Positions 9,945 through 18,980 of a stretch of DNA of 64,000 nucleotides are shown here, one piece after another. How positions within the stretch are numbered: position 1 is the first letter of the stretch; every line of letters begins with the position of its first letter. The stretch is taken from assembly GCF_019802045.1 (NCBI RefSeq), contig NZ_JAHVHU010000012.1, positions 62,001-126,000 of the forward strand. Reading direction: 5' to 3'. Source of the DNA: Membranihabitans marinus (GTDB lineage: Bacteria > Bacteroidota > Bacteroidia > Chitinophagales > Saprospiraceae). The notes beneath the pieces were generated by a model. That model was not told the DNA's origin. It was given only the letters and a program-made list of their open reading frames with translations, and searched no databases. Both the position numbers and the translations under genes were made by a program.

Positions 9945-11756
9945 ATGAAAAGCATCATAAAATATAGCTTTATCTGGATTCTTATATCCATGTTTACTTC
10001 ATGCTCTGAAGATTTTTTAAAACCAGAGCCATTGTCCTTTTTTGCACCTGAAAATATTTACGTGGACAAAGCAGGATTTGAATCCTTACTGGTGAATATG
10101 CGAAAATCTCTCATCTATGAAAACACGGGAAACCGGGATTTTATGCACCACCAATGGAATACGACTGAGGCTGCAGTTGCTTATGTCCAAATGGACTTTA
10201 CGCAGTTAACACCCAATTCGGACCGGTATTCGAAGTATGTTAGCCAGATCAACTCAATGTATGAATTTATTAAAAATGCCAATATTGTTATTTCGAGAAT
10301 TGATGATATTGAATGGGAGAATCTAGAAGAGCGCAACAGTATATTGGCCGAAGCATTGTGGCACCGAGCCTACTGGTATTATCGGTTGGTACACAACTAT
10401 GGTGATGTCCCCTGGGTAGGCGAAGAAATAACAAAGCCAAAACTGGACTTTAATACATACAGCCGTTGGGCTATTTTGAAGAAAATTCAAGCAGACCTGG
10501 AATCTTCTGTTGATAATTTGCCGGAATCAGCCATACCTGGTGCTGTCACCAAAGGAGCTGGCAATCATTTGCTGGCCAAAATTTATCTTGCAAATCTGGA
10601 ATTTGACAAGGCTATTGATGCGGCATCTCGTGTAATAAATGGTCCATATGCTTTAATGACAGAACGATTTGGTGTTGATGCCTCGGATGCTAGTAAAAAC
10701 GTAATCTGGGATTTACATCGTCCAGAAAATAAAAATTTATCTACGAATTCGGAAAACATCCTTTCCATTGTGGATCGATTTGAAGCGCCCGATGATGCGA
10801 AAAGCCCGGGATTGTATACCATGCGGACCTATCATAGTTCGTGGTGGCATTCGCGGCACCGCGATAGCGAGGGCAACCGGGGAATGATTGACGAAGGGCC
10901 CTTGTATGATAGTCTGGGACGCGGGAATCCTGATGCAAACCTCACTGAATGGTACACCTATGATATCTGGAGTGACGGAGATGCGAACTGGAGTATGACG
11001 ACAGACCTTCGAAGATCTGACATCAACTGGTATGATATCCATGAGTTTAGGTACAACAATCCAGAGTCGGTCAATTACGGGGAACCATGGCGAATGGAAT
11101 GGATGACTGGAGATCGCTATACAGCTTTAACGGGCATGTATGCGCTGCCTATCTACAAAACGATGGTCTTTCAACAAGACAAAGCGGCCCGTCCCAACGG
11201 AGGAAACGGTGACTGGTATGTTTTTCGATTAGCAGAAACATATCTCATACGAGCAGAAGCATATTATTGGAAGGGAGAATTGGCGGCAGCAGCTGAAGAT
11301 ATAAACGAGGTTCGTGTTCGAGCCAATGCCACGCCGATTTCTGCAGATGATGTGACCATTGACTATATTTTTGATGAACGAGCCCGGGAATTGTTTGCAG
11401 AAACTCCGCGTCAAAATGAAATGGTGCGTGTGTCATTTACTATGGCACGTTTGGGCTTAAATGGGTATTCTGAAGAAAATATATCACAGAGTAGTTGGTA
11501 TTATGATCGCCTCATGAAGTATAATTATTTTTATCCTCAGTACACCGGTTCAAAAACAACAACATACCTGGGGCTGGAAGTCCCGGTGGGAGATAAGTTT
11601 GTAGCCATTGGTCAAAGTGCCAAGTTTGAGCCTCATAATATTCTGTGGCCCATCGATGATAAATTGATTACAGCAAATACGCTAGGGACCATCAATCAAA
11701 ATAAAGGGTATGACGGAGCGGAGAATAATAAACCACCAATCGAAGTCATCGAATAA
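9945..11756 (+). CDS. RagB/SusD-family outer membrane lipoprotein (pair 2)
   Basis: This 603-residue protein has a lipoprotein signal (MFTSC, Cys about 20), then SEDFLKPEPLSFF, the helix motif EALWHRAYWYYRLVHNYGDVPW, the C-terminal FRLAETYLIRAEAYYWKGEL and the terminal NQNKGYDGAE. It is a clear paralogue of the SusD at 4825, about 17 residues longer because of an insertion before the C-terminus (TGSKTTTYLGLEVPVGD region). It is the last gene of the four-gene array and is followed by a strong terminator. It is expected to form the ligand-binding lid of SusC 2. Confidence 0.95.
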   Translation: MKSIIKYSFIWILISMFTSCSEDFLKPEPLSFFAPENIYVDKAGFESLLVNMRKSLIYENTGNRDFMHHQWNTTEAAVAYVQMDFTQLTPNSDRYSKYVSQINSMYEFIKNANIVISRIDDIEWENLEERNSILAEALWHRAYWYYRLVHNYGDVPWVGEEITKPKLDFNTYSRWAILKKIQADLESSVDNLPESAIPGAVTKGAGNHLLAKIYLANLEFDKAIDAASRVINGPYALMTERFGVDASDASKNVIWDLHRPENKNLSTNSENILSIVDRFEAPDDAKSPGLYTMRTYHSSWWHSRHRDSEGNRGMIDEGPLYDSLGRGNPDANLTEWYTYDIWSDGDANWSMTTDLRRSDINWYDIHEFRYNNPESVNYGEPWRMEWMTGDRYTALTGMYALPIYKTMVFQQDKAARPNGGNGDWYVFRLAETYLIRAEAYYWKGELAAAAEDINEVRVRANATPISADDVTIDYIFDERARELFAETPRQNEMVRVSFTMARLGLNGYSEENISQSSWYYDRLMKYNYFYPQYTGSKTTTYLGLEVPVGDKFVAIGQSAKFEPHNILWPIDDKLITANTLGTINQNKGYDGAENNKPPIEVIE

Positions 11757-11782
11757 TATTAGTAGTATAAAATAGTAAAGCG

Positions 11783-11819
11783 AAGGCCATTGTGATGCAG
11801 CAATGGCCTTTCTTGTTTT
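11783..11819 (+). terminator. Intrinsic terminator of the SusCD array
   Basis: A perfect 10-bp stem, AAGGCCATTG / CAATGGCCTT (11783-11792 and 11801-11810) with an 8-base loop, is followed at once by TCTTGTTTTG on the plus strand. It lies 27 bases after the SusD 2 stop codon. The T-rich side is on the plus strand only, so it is not a strong terminator for the convergent phosphoesterase gene. Confidence 0.85.
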
Positions 11820-12114
11820 GAACTGGACTTGAGAACGGGTAAGTTACAATGAGGTCTTTGCATCTTTTCAGAAGTTGGGATGATCTGGAATTTGAATAGC
11901 CCGGCCTGGTGAGCGACTTGAACGAAGTGGAAATTTAAGCCATAAAGTTTTATGCCCTGTCTAAAAAAACATAATCTATTAGGAAAACGGATGATCGGTA
12001 GTGTGACCAAATCTCCACCACAAGCTTACACCGTATAAAGTATTTATAAAAATTGAGTCAAACTACTTGAATAGGGACCCAGTTGAGAATGATCAAAATA
12101 ATGAGTCGGTCGAT
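11820..12114. other. Convergent intergenic region
   Basis: This non-coding stretch lies between the SusCD terminator and the 3' end of the phosphoesterase gene. Short frames here (11759-12010 minus, 12067-12276 plus) have no family features and look spurious. No repeat or RNA structure stands out. Confidence 0.5.
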
Positions 12115-13710
12115 TTACCGGATCACATAGGTTGTTTTATTGGTATACGTCCTACCCATAAAGTCGACCGCTTTCACTTCCAGGATGTGTTCCCCGGGTT
12201 CCAAATGATTTGGGATGCGGGACCGCCAGATGTGTGTCGAAATTATGGGGTGGGAAGGGCGTCTGCCTTCCGGTAATGAATAATAATAATCCCAGTCATG
12301 CTGAACCTTCGTAATCACGGGATCAAATGAAGGGGCATAGCGCATCGGTTGCCATTCCTCTTCGTTGACCCGAAAGAATAAACTATCACGTCGGCTTCCC
12401 TGGTAGAAGTTAACAACCACCTCGCCTCGGGATCGACCGCCACCGGGTACGACTTTGGGCGTATGGATGTGCATTTTGTGAGCTTCATCTTCGCCGGCGA
12501 CTTTATAGTCAAACTCATATTTATTCCCATCAATATTCAATATGGCATACCCTTTTGGTGTCCCGTCCCGCATTCGGGCATTGGGTGTGTTGTAACGGTC
12601 CATGGACCCGGAATACCAATCTCCTGATGTAGTGCCGACGTTGTAGTGGTGGTGAACTTTATTTCCCTTCCATCCCCGGTCTTTACCAAAAAAGTCATGC
12701 ATTTGGAAATGTGTATGTGCGGACAGGGATAGCGTATTCAGATGATCTTTTAATAAATCAAACAGCTTTTCACGATCGCTGTCTCTAAATTGATCACCCC
12801 CGTTGTATTCGGTGATGGGAATGTGGAAACTCACGATGACGAGGTGATCTTTGGGAACGTACTTTAAGTCGTTTTTTACAAACTCAAGCTGATCCTTGCG
12901 GAATCCACCCCAATAACCGCGTCCATCCCGGGGATCGGGATAAAGAACATCATCAAGTATGATGTAATGCACTTTTCCATAATTGAAAGAATAATTGGCA
13001 GGTCCGAAAACCGCTTCAAAGGTTTCGTCTGCATAGCGATCTTCTTTGGCATCAAAATTCATGTCGTGATTCCCATAGACGTGATACCACGGCAAACCAA
13101 TCCTCGAAGTCGCATGAAGATACGGATAAAATAAGGTGAGGTCATCGCCGACCAAATCACCCAAACTGATGCCAAAAGAATGCTTTTTATTTCCTACTAA
13201 TTCAGAAACAATGCCCTGATTGAAGTAGTGGACCTGTTCCAGCGTATAAGGTTGGGGGTCACCAAACACGACCAGCGAATATTCATCGGCCTCATCAGTG
13301 GGTGTCAGGCCGAAATTAATGGACTCTGGGAGTGGACCGGTCGGCGCCACACCGCTGTATTTTAACCTGGGGGAGCCATTGGGTTTGTGATTATAATAAA
13401 ACTGGGGCTGCTGATATTCATTTATTGCAAATTGGTATCCGGCAGGCTTTATCACGAATATGATCTGATCATCTGACCCCGGAAGTACGTACTTTCCATC
13501 GCGGTCCGTTTGTGTGACTTCCACGCCATTGGAGACAGCCACATTCGGAATCCCTTTTTCATTTGGGTCCAGTACTTGATTCTGATTGGCGTCCTCATAT
13601 ACGATTCCTCTGACCTGCTGGCCACATACGGTACTTATATTAAGTAGTAAAATTCCAACGATCAGGTAGAGGCGAATAGGTGTTCCTGGTTCGAGCGATG
13701 AGTTCATCAT
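12115..13710 (-). CDS. Secreted calcineurin-like metallophosphoesterase
   Basis: I start this at the tandem ATG at 13708-13710 because it gives a clean signal peptide (RLYLIVGILLLNISTVCGQ); the frame opens 26 codons earlier without one. After a short N-terminal beta domain of the metallophosphoesterase-N or SdrD-B type (VRGIVYEDANQNQVLDPNEKG), the catalytic domain shows the metallophosphatase blocks FGDPQ, LGDLVGDD, YGNHDMN, VSFHIP and SAHTH, which hold a di-metal centre. A C-terminal beta domain follows, ending with a Fn3-like segment (GEHILEVKAVDFMGRTYTN). Such enzymes hydrolyse phosphomono- or diesters outside the inner membrane. The gene stands alone, convergent with the SusCD array; no substrate can be assigned. 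Confidence 0.9.
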   Translation of the reverse strand: MMNSSLEPGTPIRLYLIVGILLLNISTVCGQQVRGIVYEDANQNQVLDPNEKGIPNVAVSNGVEVTQTDRDGKYVLPGSDDQIIFVIKPAGYQFAINEYQQPQFYYNHKPNGSPRLKYSGVAPTGPLPESINFGLTPTDEADEYSLVVFGDPQPYTLEQVHYFNQGIVSELVGNKKHSFGISLGDLVGDDLTLFYPYLHATSRIGLPWYHVYGNHDMNFDAKEDRYADETFEAVFGPANYSFNYGKVHYIILDDVLYPDPRDGRGYWGGFRKDQLEFVKNDLKYVPKDHLVIVSFHIPITEYNGGDQFRDSDREKLFDLLKDHLNTLSLSAHTHFQMHDFFGKDRGWKGNKVHHHYNVGTTSGDWYSGSMDRYNTPNARMRDGTPKGYAILNIDGNKYEFDYKVAGEDEAHKMHIHTPKVVPGGGRSRGEVVVNFYQGSRRDSLFFRVNEEEWQPMRYAPSFDPVITKVQHDWDYYYSLPEGRRPSHPIISTHIWRSRIPNHLEPGEHILEVKAVDFMGRTYTNKTTYVIR

Positions 13711-14329
13711 TGTAGGTGAAGTGATTAAGATGGATGAAATATTTCTACATGTAAAAATATCATTAATTCGCAGAAAGAAGAATCGCAAGTAGTGCTCTCC
13801 GCTCAGAAGCGTCCAAAATAATTAATTCAAAAGACCCCAGCGGGGGCAAAATATCATAGCCCCGGGTTTCAACCCGGGATATAGTATAGGTGGTTTTGAG
13901 GTAGGCTTGGCGCGATTTTTGACCAAAAATCGTGACAAGCAAAAATTGAACCTTGATTTCAAATTTGGGGATTTCAAAATTGCAATATGTAGATTATCAA
14001 TTAATTACATTTAGGCCAGAATTTATTTTGGACGGTGTGTTCTCCGCTATATCCCATCCCATTTGGGTTTTTGATCATAAGACAGACCTACTGTAGTACC
14101 GTCATACCCATGACCCTGTAAATATAGACGGTGTGTTTGTGACGGCTGATCTCAAGATGATGGGCGTTGCCGGTGATAATTCATGGGGTGCCCGCCCGTA
14201 TCCCCAATACGCCATTCCGGCAAAGAATTATTCTTTCCGATTTTCGATCGTGCCGGAGAATTGAATGTGGCTACTTCTGGCTTCTTGTTTATTCAGCGTT
14301 TACGTCTATTTACATAAAACATACGTACC
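13711..14329. repeat. Intergenic spacer with two GC-rich hairpins (REP-like)
   Basis: This non-coding stretch of about 600 bases contains a hairpin CCCC-agc-GGGG at 13835-13845 followed 15 bases later by a perfect 8-bp stem CCCGGGTT / AACCCGGG at 13861-13878 with a 2-base loop. The flanking ATCATAGCC matches the flank of the repeats at 42050 and 44583 (TCATAGCC before the stem). This is therefore a relative of the same dispersed REP-like family. No RAYT transposase is in the window. A 62-codon frame at 14167-14355 has no protein-like features. Confidence 0.6.
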
Positions 14330-14563
14330 ATGTCAAAATTAACCTTATCCATTGATAACCGGGTAATTAAGCGGGCAAAAGATTTTGCCAAAAAATCAAA
14401 TAGAAGTTTGTCGAATATTGTGGAAACGGATCTGGATAAAATCACCAGGGAGGACGATCCTGAAGTTGATGATGAGTTGGATCAAATAACAGGTATCATA
14501 GATCTTCCGGACGACATTGATGTGAAAAAAGAGATACGTACTATTCTTGCTGGTAAATATTAA
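14330..14563 (+). CDS. DUF6364-like antitoxin-type protein, apparently orphan
   Basis: This 77-residue protein has a ribbon-helix-helix-like N-terminus (KLTLSIDNRVIKRAKDFAKKSNRSLSNIVETDL) and an acidic C-terminal toxin-binding-like part (GIIDLPDDIDVKKEIRTILAGKY). This is the pattern of DUF6364 proteins, which usually precede a PIN-domain VapC-type toxin. Here the stop overlaps a start (TAATG), but the following 38-codon frame (14563-14679) does not resemble a PIN domain. The toxin is therefore missing or reduced to a remnant. It would act as a DNA-binding repressor and toxin antagonist if functional. Confidence 0.7.
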   Translation: MSKLTLSIDNRVIKRAKDFAKKSNRSLSNIVETDLDKITREDDPEVDDELDQITGIIDLPDDIDVKKEIRTILAGKY

Positions 14564-14679
14564 TGCCGGCAAAGGACATAGAGAAGCTCACTATCGGATT
14601 GATTAGGGCAGTTAAATTTACATCAATTCCAAATGAGAAACTCCATGTCCTCTATATCTGTTGCCAGGCATCATTTTAG
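14563..14679 (+). pseudogene. Short frame overlapping the antitoxin gene, possible toxin remnant
   Basis: A 38-codon frame begins at the ATG that overlaps the antitoxin stop codon (TAATG), the usual toxin-antitoxin coupling. Its product (MPAKDIEKLT..., ending CCQASF) lacks the conserved acidic residues of PIN toxins. It may be a decayed toxin, an unrelated micro-protein or chance. The function is not known. Confidence 0.25.
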
Positions 14680-14706
14680 TGTCCTATAGACACATATGGG
14701 ATATAC

Positions 14707-15138
14707 TTACTTCCGCGTAAATACATGCGAATCACACTGCTCGCAATTTTCGTCGAGGTACAAGGTGTCGCTCTTCACGTAAAATGATTGGTCATCCAGG
14801 CTGCTGTCGTCAAACTGGAAGATAAACACATCCTGTTCGGTTGCCGTGGAATCCTCGATGATCTGAAAATCACTTTCGATCAGCGTAGTATCTGACGTCG
14901 AATCTGATTTCTTCCAAGTGTACAGGCCATCAGAAGTGATCTTCAGACTTTGGCTGTAGTCCACGGAATCTGCCAGGATCGCTTCATCGGATTCACCCGG
15001 GGTAGTGGAAATCCATTCCCAGTTTCCAAATACATCTTCGTAAGGTAATGCCGGTTCCGGATCATCTTTTTCACACGAAGCAAAACCCATCATCAGGGCC
15101 GCAGCAATCAACATCGATTTCAAAAAACTGAATTTCAT
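14707..15138 (-). CDS. Small lipoprotein, lipocalin-like
   Basis: This 143-residue protein has a lipoprotein signal peptide (AALMMGFASC, Cys about 22) followed by an acidic linker. Its body is mostly short beta strands (FGNWEWISTT, LKITSDGLYTWKKSDS, QSFYVKSDTLYLD), with a CEQC motif near the end, about 10 residues before the C-terminus. The pattern W-W then Y-T-W-K and the terminal FTRK is that of small lipocalin-like lipoproteins common in Bacteroidota. The ligand and role are unknown. It is a single gene, divergent from the oxidoreductase at 15506. Confidence 0.7.
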   Translation of the reverse strand: MKFSFLKSMLIAAALMMGFASCEKDDPEPALPYEDVFGNWEWISTTPGESDEAILADSVDYSQSLKITSDGLYTWKKSDSTSDTTLIESDFQIIEDSTATEQDVFIFQFDDSSLDDQSFYVKSDTLYLDENCEQCDSHVFTRK

Positions 15139-15505
15139 AAAAAAATTGTTTTGGTTAAATAATTAATCTTTTCGCTAATGGAATAAAACCCATTAGACCC
15201 ATAAGACACGACGCAAAACGATTTCGTCAGTCCGGCGGGTGAATTCAGGAAAGATTAACGGGTGTTAATGAAATTAATGGGGATGAAACCGTCCTTGGTC
15301 ATTGCACGAAGCTCACTTTGGTAGTAAAAAAAATTACGCATATATCTTTTATATTTACACGTGAAATCGAATGATGTAAATAGCCTTGAACACTTCTTTT
15401 GGAAGGGCAGCAATTGACGAAGCTAAGCGATATGCTAATCCCACGTTTTTACCTGGACCAGGATGGATTTTTATAATGAAGACAGCCAGATAGACTAAAA
15501 AATTA
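15139..15505. other. Divergent promoter region
   Basis: This 367-base spacer lies between the lipoprotein (minus) and the oxidoreductase (plus). AT-rich segments such as TATATCTTTTATATTT near 15340 could hold promoters, but no full consensus is seen. I saw no hairpins of note and no gene. Confidence 0.4.
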
Positions 15506-16480
15506 ATGATGAGAAAAATAAAATGGGGTATACTGAGCACGGCCACCATAGCCGTGGAGCAAGTGATACCAGCGATTCAACAAAGTCAACTGGGACAGGT
15601 ATGGGCCATTGCTTCACGGCGTGAGGAGAAGGCCAAAATCACGGCTCATCAATTTGATATTCCCTATTATCATAAGAATTATGAAGAGTTACTGAACGAT
15701 CCGGAGGTGGAGGCAGTTTACATTCCGCTACCCAATCACCTTCATGTCAAGTGGGCCACAAAGGCTTTGAGGGCAGGAAAGCATGTTCTGGTGGAAAAGC
15801 CGGTGGCCATGAATGTCAAAGAAGCGCAAGCACTGCTGGAAGAAGCACCGCAACACCCGGAACTGAAAATAATGGAAGCTTTTATGTACAAGTTTCATCC
15901 CCAGTGGATCGATGTCAAGCAAAAGATCCGGGAAGGAGCTATAGGAAACCTGGAAATGATTCAATCTTCTTTTTCATTTTTTGATGATGATCCGGCAAGC
16001 ATCGTGAATGTGAAAGAGTATGGTGGAGGGAGCTTGATGGATGTCGGCTGTTACCCGGTTTCGATCTCCCGATACCTGTTTGATGCGGAGCCCATCCGGG
16101 TGCTTTCTACGCAGGGTTTTCATTCTGATTTTGAAGTGGATGTGACGACATCGGGAATCTTAGAATTTGAGGCAGGGCGGTCTATATTCTTTTCCTCCAT
16201 CGGGCTGATGGAGCATCAGGAGGTCAAACTTTTCGGTACACGAGGAAAGATTGAATTTGAGATCCCGTTTAACCCGCCTCGTGATCGTGCGGTAACGGTG
16301 AAGATGACCACGAAAGATGGAGTCAAGGAACTTTCATTTGGTCCAGGTGATCAATACAGCTTGCAGACCGATGCATTTTCAAGAGCGATTATAGAAGATG
16401 GACCAGTTCCCGTTCCTTTGAATGATGCGGTACAAAACATGAAAGTCATTGAAGCGATAAAAGAGAATTCCCACGAGTAG
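15506..16480 (+). CDS. Gfo/Idh/MocA-family NAD(P)-dependent oxidoreductase
   Basis: This 324-residue protein has an N-terminal Rossmann fold (KWGILSTATIAVEQVIPAI, then AIASR and the acidic turn), the signature EKPVAMN at about residue 95 whose lysine is catalytic in the family, and the C-terminal alpha/beta domain (GGGSLMDVGCYPVSISRYLF, with ...VKLFGTRGKIEFEIPFNPP). These enzymes oxidise or reduce sugars and sugar derivatives in the cytosol; the GGGSLMDVGCY block is typical of the dihydrodiol / xylose dehydrogenase subgroup. Two ATG codons stand in tandem (15506, 15509); the second is equally likely. No operon partner is obvious. Confidence 0.9.
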   Translation: MMRKIKWGILSTATIAVEQVIPAIQQSQLGQVWAIASRREEKAKITAHQFDIPYYHKNYEELLNDPEVEAVYIPLPNHLHVKWATKALRAGKHVLVEKPVAMNVKEAQALLEEAPQHPELKIMEAFMYKFHPQWIDVKQKIREGAIGNLEMIQSSFSFFDDDPASIVNVKEYGGGSLMDVGCYPVSISRYLFDAEPIRVLSTQGFHSDFEVDVTTSGILEFEAGRSIFFSSIGLMEHQEVKLFGTRGKIEFEIPFNPPRDRAVTVKMTTKDGVKELSFGPGDQYSLQTDAFSRAIIEDGPVPVPLNDAVQNMKVIEAIKENSHE

Positions 16481-16591
16481 CGGTCGCTTTGATGAATCAA
16501 TCAGCGTTTTTTAAAATATTCGATCCGTAAATTCAGTTGAAGTCTCTTACAAGAATAAATAGTAGTGACACTCAGGTTCTTTGTAAAAACC

Positions 16592-16633
16592 ATGAAGTCA
16601 AATAAATTTTGGAAGCAAGTATGCAGCAAATGA
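16592..16633 (+). other. Possible 13-codon leader ORF before the TonB receptor
   Basis: An ATG at 16592 opens a 13-codon frame (MKSNKFWKQVCSK) whose TGA stop (16631-16633) overlaps the ATG at 16630 of the receptor frame. It could be chance or a translational-coupling leader. There is no other support. Confidence 0.2.
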
Positions 16634-18969
16634 TACGACGAAAATCTAAAAATATAGGGTTGTTGTTCTTTTGCCTGACAACAGTTTTTTCGTTCGGTCA
16701 GGAAAAGTTTACGATCAGTGGTACTTTGAAGGATGCAGGAAACGGTGAAGACCTCATCGGTGCCTCCATCTCCGTAGAAGAATTGAAGACGGGAACCACG
16801 ACCAACGTGTATGGGTTTTACTCGCTGACCATTCCGGAAGGAAGTTATACCTTGAGTTTTAGCTACATCGGTTATGAGACCATAAAAAAGGAGGTGGTTC
16901 TGGATCAGGATCTGAAATTTGATTTAGAACTCAACGTCACCTCCACCCAGCTGAGCGAAGTGGTTATTTCAGCTGAACAAACCGATCAAAACGTCCGCTC
17001 TACCCAAATGAGCGTGAATAAAATTGATGTGAAAGAAGCCCAGGCTATTCCTGTAATTTTCGGGGAACAGGATGTGATCAAGACCATCACCCTTTTACCC
17101 GGAATCAAATCATCAGAAGGCGGGGGCGGCTTTTTTATCCGGGGTGGCAGTGCAGATCAGAACTTGATTTTACTGGATGAAGCTCCTGTCTACAATGCCT
17201 CGCATTTACTGGGCTTTTTCTCTGTATTCAATTCGGATGCGATCAAAGATCTGAGCGTTTACAAAGGACACATACCGGCTCAATACGGCGGACGGGCTTC
17301 CTCGGTTCTCGATATTAAAATGAAGGACGGGAACAGTAAAAAATTCAACGCGAGTGGGGGTGTGGGCCTGATTTCATCGCGACTCACTCTGGAGGCACCG
17401 ATCGTAAAGGATAAGGGATCGTTTATCGTCAGTGGCCGGCGAACCTATCTGGATTTGTTTCTCAATCTTTCCAAAAACGAGGACTTGAAAAACTCCATCT
17501 TGTATTTTTATGATCTGAACCTGAAGGCGAATTACAAGCTGAGCGACAAAGACAGATTGTATGTATCCGGGTACTTTGGGCGGGACAAGTTCGGGTTTAG
17601 CGATGTATTTGGTTTTGACTGGGGCAACACCACGACGACATTGCGGTGGAATCATTTGTTCAACGATAAATTATTTTTGAACACGACAGCCCTTTTCAGC
17701 GATTACAATTACGTGGTAGAGATCGGAGGCAGCGATGAAAAAAACGATGGTTTTAAGATCACCTCATCGATTCAGGACATCAGTTTGAAAGAGGACTTTA
17801 CCTACTTTTTGAATACGAGCAATACCATAAAGTTTGGACTTTCTGCCGCTTACCATACCTTTTTGCCTGGTGAAATCGCACCGGAGGCGAATTCCGGTAT
17901 TAACAGGGCCGAACTGCAGGATAAATATGCCCTGGATGGTGCCGTTTACCTCGCCAATGATATGAAACTTTCCGAATCGTTTAATATGAACCTGGGGTTG
18001 CGCTATTCGTATTTTGCACAAGTGGGGCCGGGAGATATTTTTTCATATGATACCTCCGGTGAAATTGTGGATGTCCAGACGTACAGTGATTTTGAGCTGG
18101 TCAAGAGCTATGGCGGGTTGGAACCCAGAATCGGATTGACTTACACCCTGGACGAACAGAGCTCGGTGAAAGCATCGTATGGGCGAAATCGACAGTATTT
18201 GCATTTGATCTCAAATTCAAGTACAGGAACTCCGATCGATTTGTGGATTCCGAGCAGTAACAATGTCCGGCCTCAGATAGCGGACCAGTATGCGACCGGC
18301 TACTATCGCAACTTCAAAGATGACGGGTATGAAAGCTCCCTGGAGATCTATTATAAAAATATGCTAAACCAGATTGACTACAAGACGGGCGCAAATTTGG
18401 TGTTCAATGAGAATGTGGAATCACAGTTGCTTTTTGGAAGAGGCTACTCTTATGGGGCGGAATTTTACCTCAAGAAGAATGTGGGACAGTTAAATGGCTG
18501 GATAAGCTACACCTGGTCCAAAACAGAACGGGAATTTGATGACATCGACCACGGGGATCCCTATCCCGCGAACTGGGACCGGACCCATGATATGACCTTG
18601 GTGGGCATCTACGAGCTCAATAAAAAATGGACCTTCTCGGGAACCTTTGTTTTCCGGACGGGGAATGCCGTGACTTATCCGGTCGGAAAATACGAGGCAG
18701 AAGGACAGATTGTCAATTTATACAGTGGCAGGAACAATGACAGGTACCCGGATTATCATCGATTGGATCTGGGCATCACCAAGAAGTTCAGAAGCACCGA
18801 CAAGTTTGAGTCCAGTCTAAACCTATCTGTGTATAATGTATATGGCCGGAAAAATCCATTTTCCATCACATTTCGGGAGGCGGAAGGCGACCCCAGTCGA
18901 ACGGAGGCGGTCAAAATAGCCTTGTTTAGTGTGATCCCTTCGCTCACCTACAATTTTAAATTCAAATAG
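16621..18969 (+). CDS. TonB-dependent receptor with carboxypeptidase-like N-domain
   Basis: I start at the first ATG, 16621; ATG 16630 also yields a full signal peptide (IGLLFFCLTTVFSFGQ). A carboxypeptidase D regulatory-like domain follows (FTISGTLKDAGNGEDLIGASI, SYIGYET), then a plug (EQDVIKTITLLPGIKSSEGGGG, FFIRGGSADQNLILLDEAPVYN) and a shorter barrel than SusC, about 780 residues in all. The plug type, with RGGSADQN and AQYGGRASSVLDIKMKDG, is that of receptors regularly paired with a DUF4249 lipoprotein, and such a gene follows after 11 bases. It would import an unknown ligand across the outer membrane, energised by TonB. Confidence 0.92.
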   Translation: MQQMIRRKSKNIGLLFFCLTTVFSFGQEKFTISGTLKDAGNGEDLIGASISVEELKTGTTTNVYGFYSLTIPEGSYTLSFSYIGYETIKKEVVLDQDLKFDLELNVTSTQLSEVVISAEQTDQNVRSTQMSVNKIDVKEAQAIPVIFGEQDVIKTITLLPGIKSSEGGGGFFIRGGSADQNLILLDEAPVYNASHLLGFFSVFNSDAIKDLSVYKGHIPAQYGGRASSVLDIKMKDGNSKKFNASGGVGLISSRLTLEAPIVKDKGSFIVSGRRTYLDLFLNLSKNEDLKNSILYFYDLNLKANYKLSDKDRLYVSGYFGRDKFGFSDVFGFDWGNTTTTLRWNHLFNDKLFLNTTALFSDYNYVVEIGGSDEKNDGFKITSSIQDISLKEDFTYFLNTSNTIKFGLSAAYHTFLPGEIAPEANSGINRAELQDKYALDGAVYLANDMKLSESFNMNLGLRYSYFAQVGPGDIFSYDTSGEIVDVQTYSDFELVKSYGGLEPRIGLTYTLDEQSSVKASYGRNRQYLHLISNSSTGTPIDLWIPSSNNVRPQIADQYATGYYRNFKDDGYESSLEIYYKNMLNQIDYKTGANLVFNENVESQLLFGRGYSYGAEFYLKKNVGQLNGWISYTWSKTEREFDDIDHGDPYPANWDRTHDMTLVGIYELNKKWTFSGTFVFRTGNAVTYPVGKYEAEGQIVNLYSGRNNDRYPDYHRLDLGITKKFRSTDKFESSLNLSVYNVYGRKNPFSITFREAEGDPSRTEAVKIALFSVIPSLTYNFKFK

Positions 18970-18980
18970 CTTTTACATCC

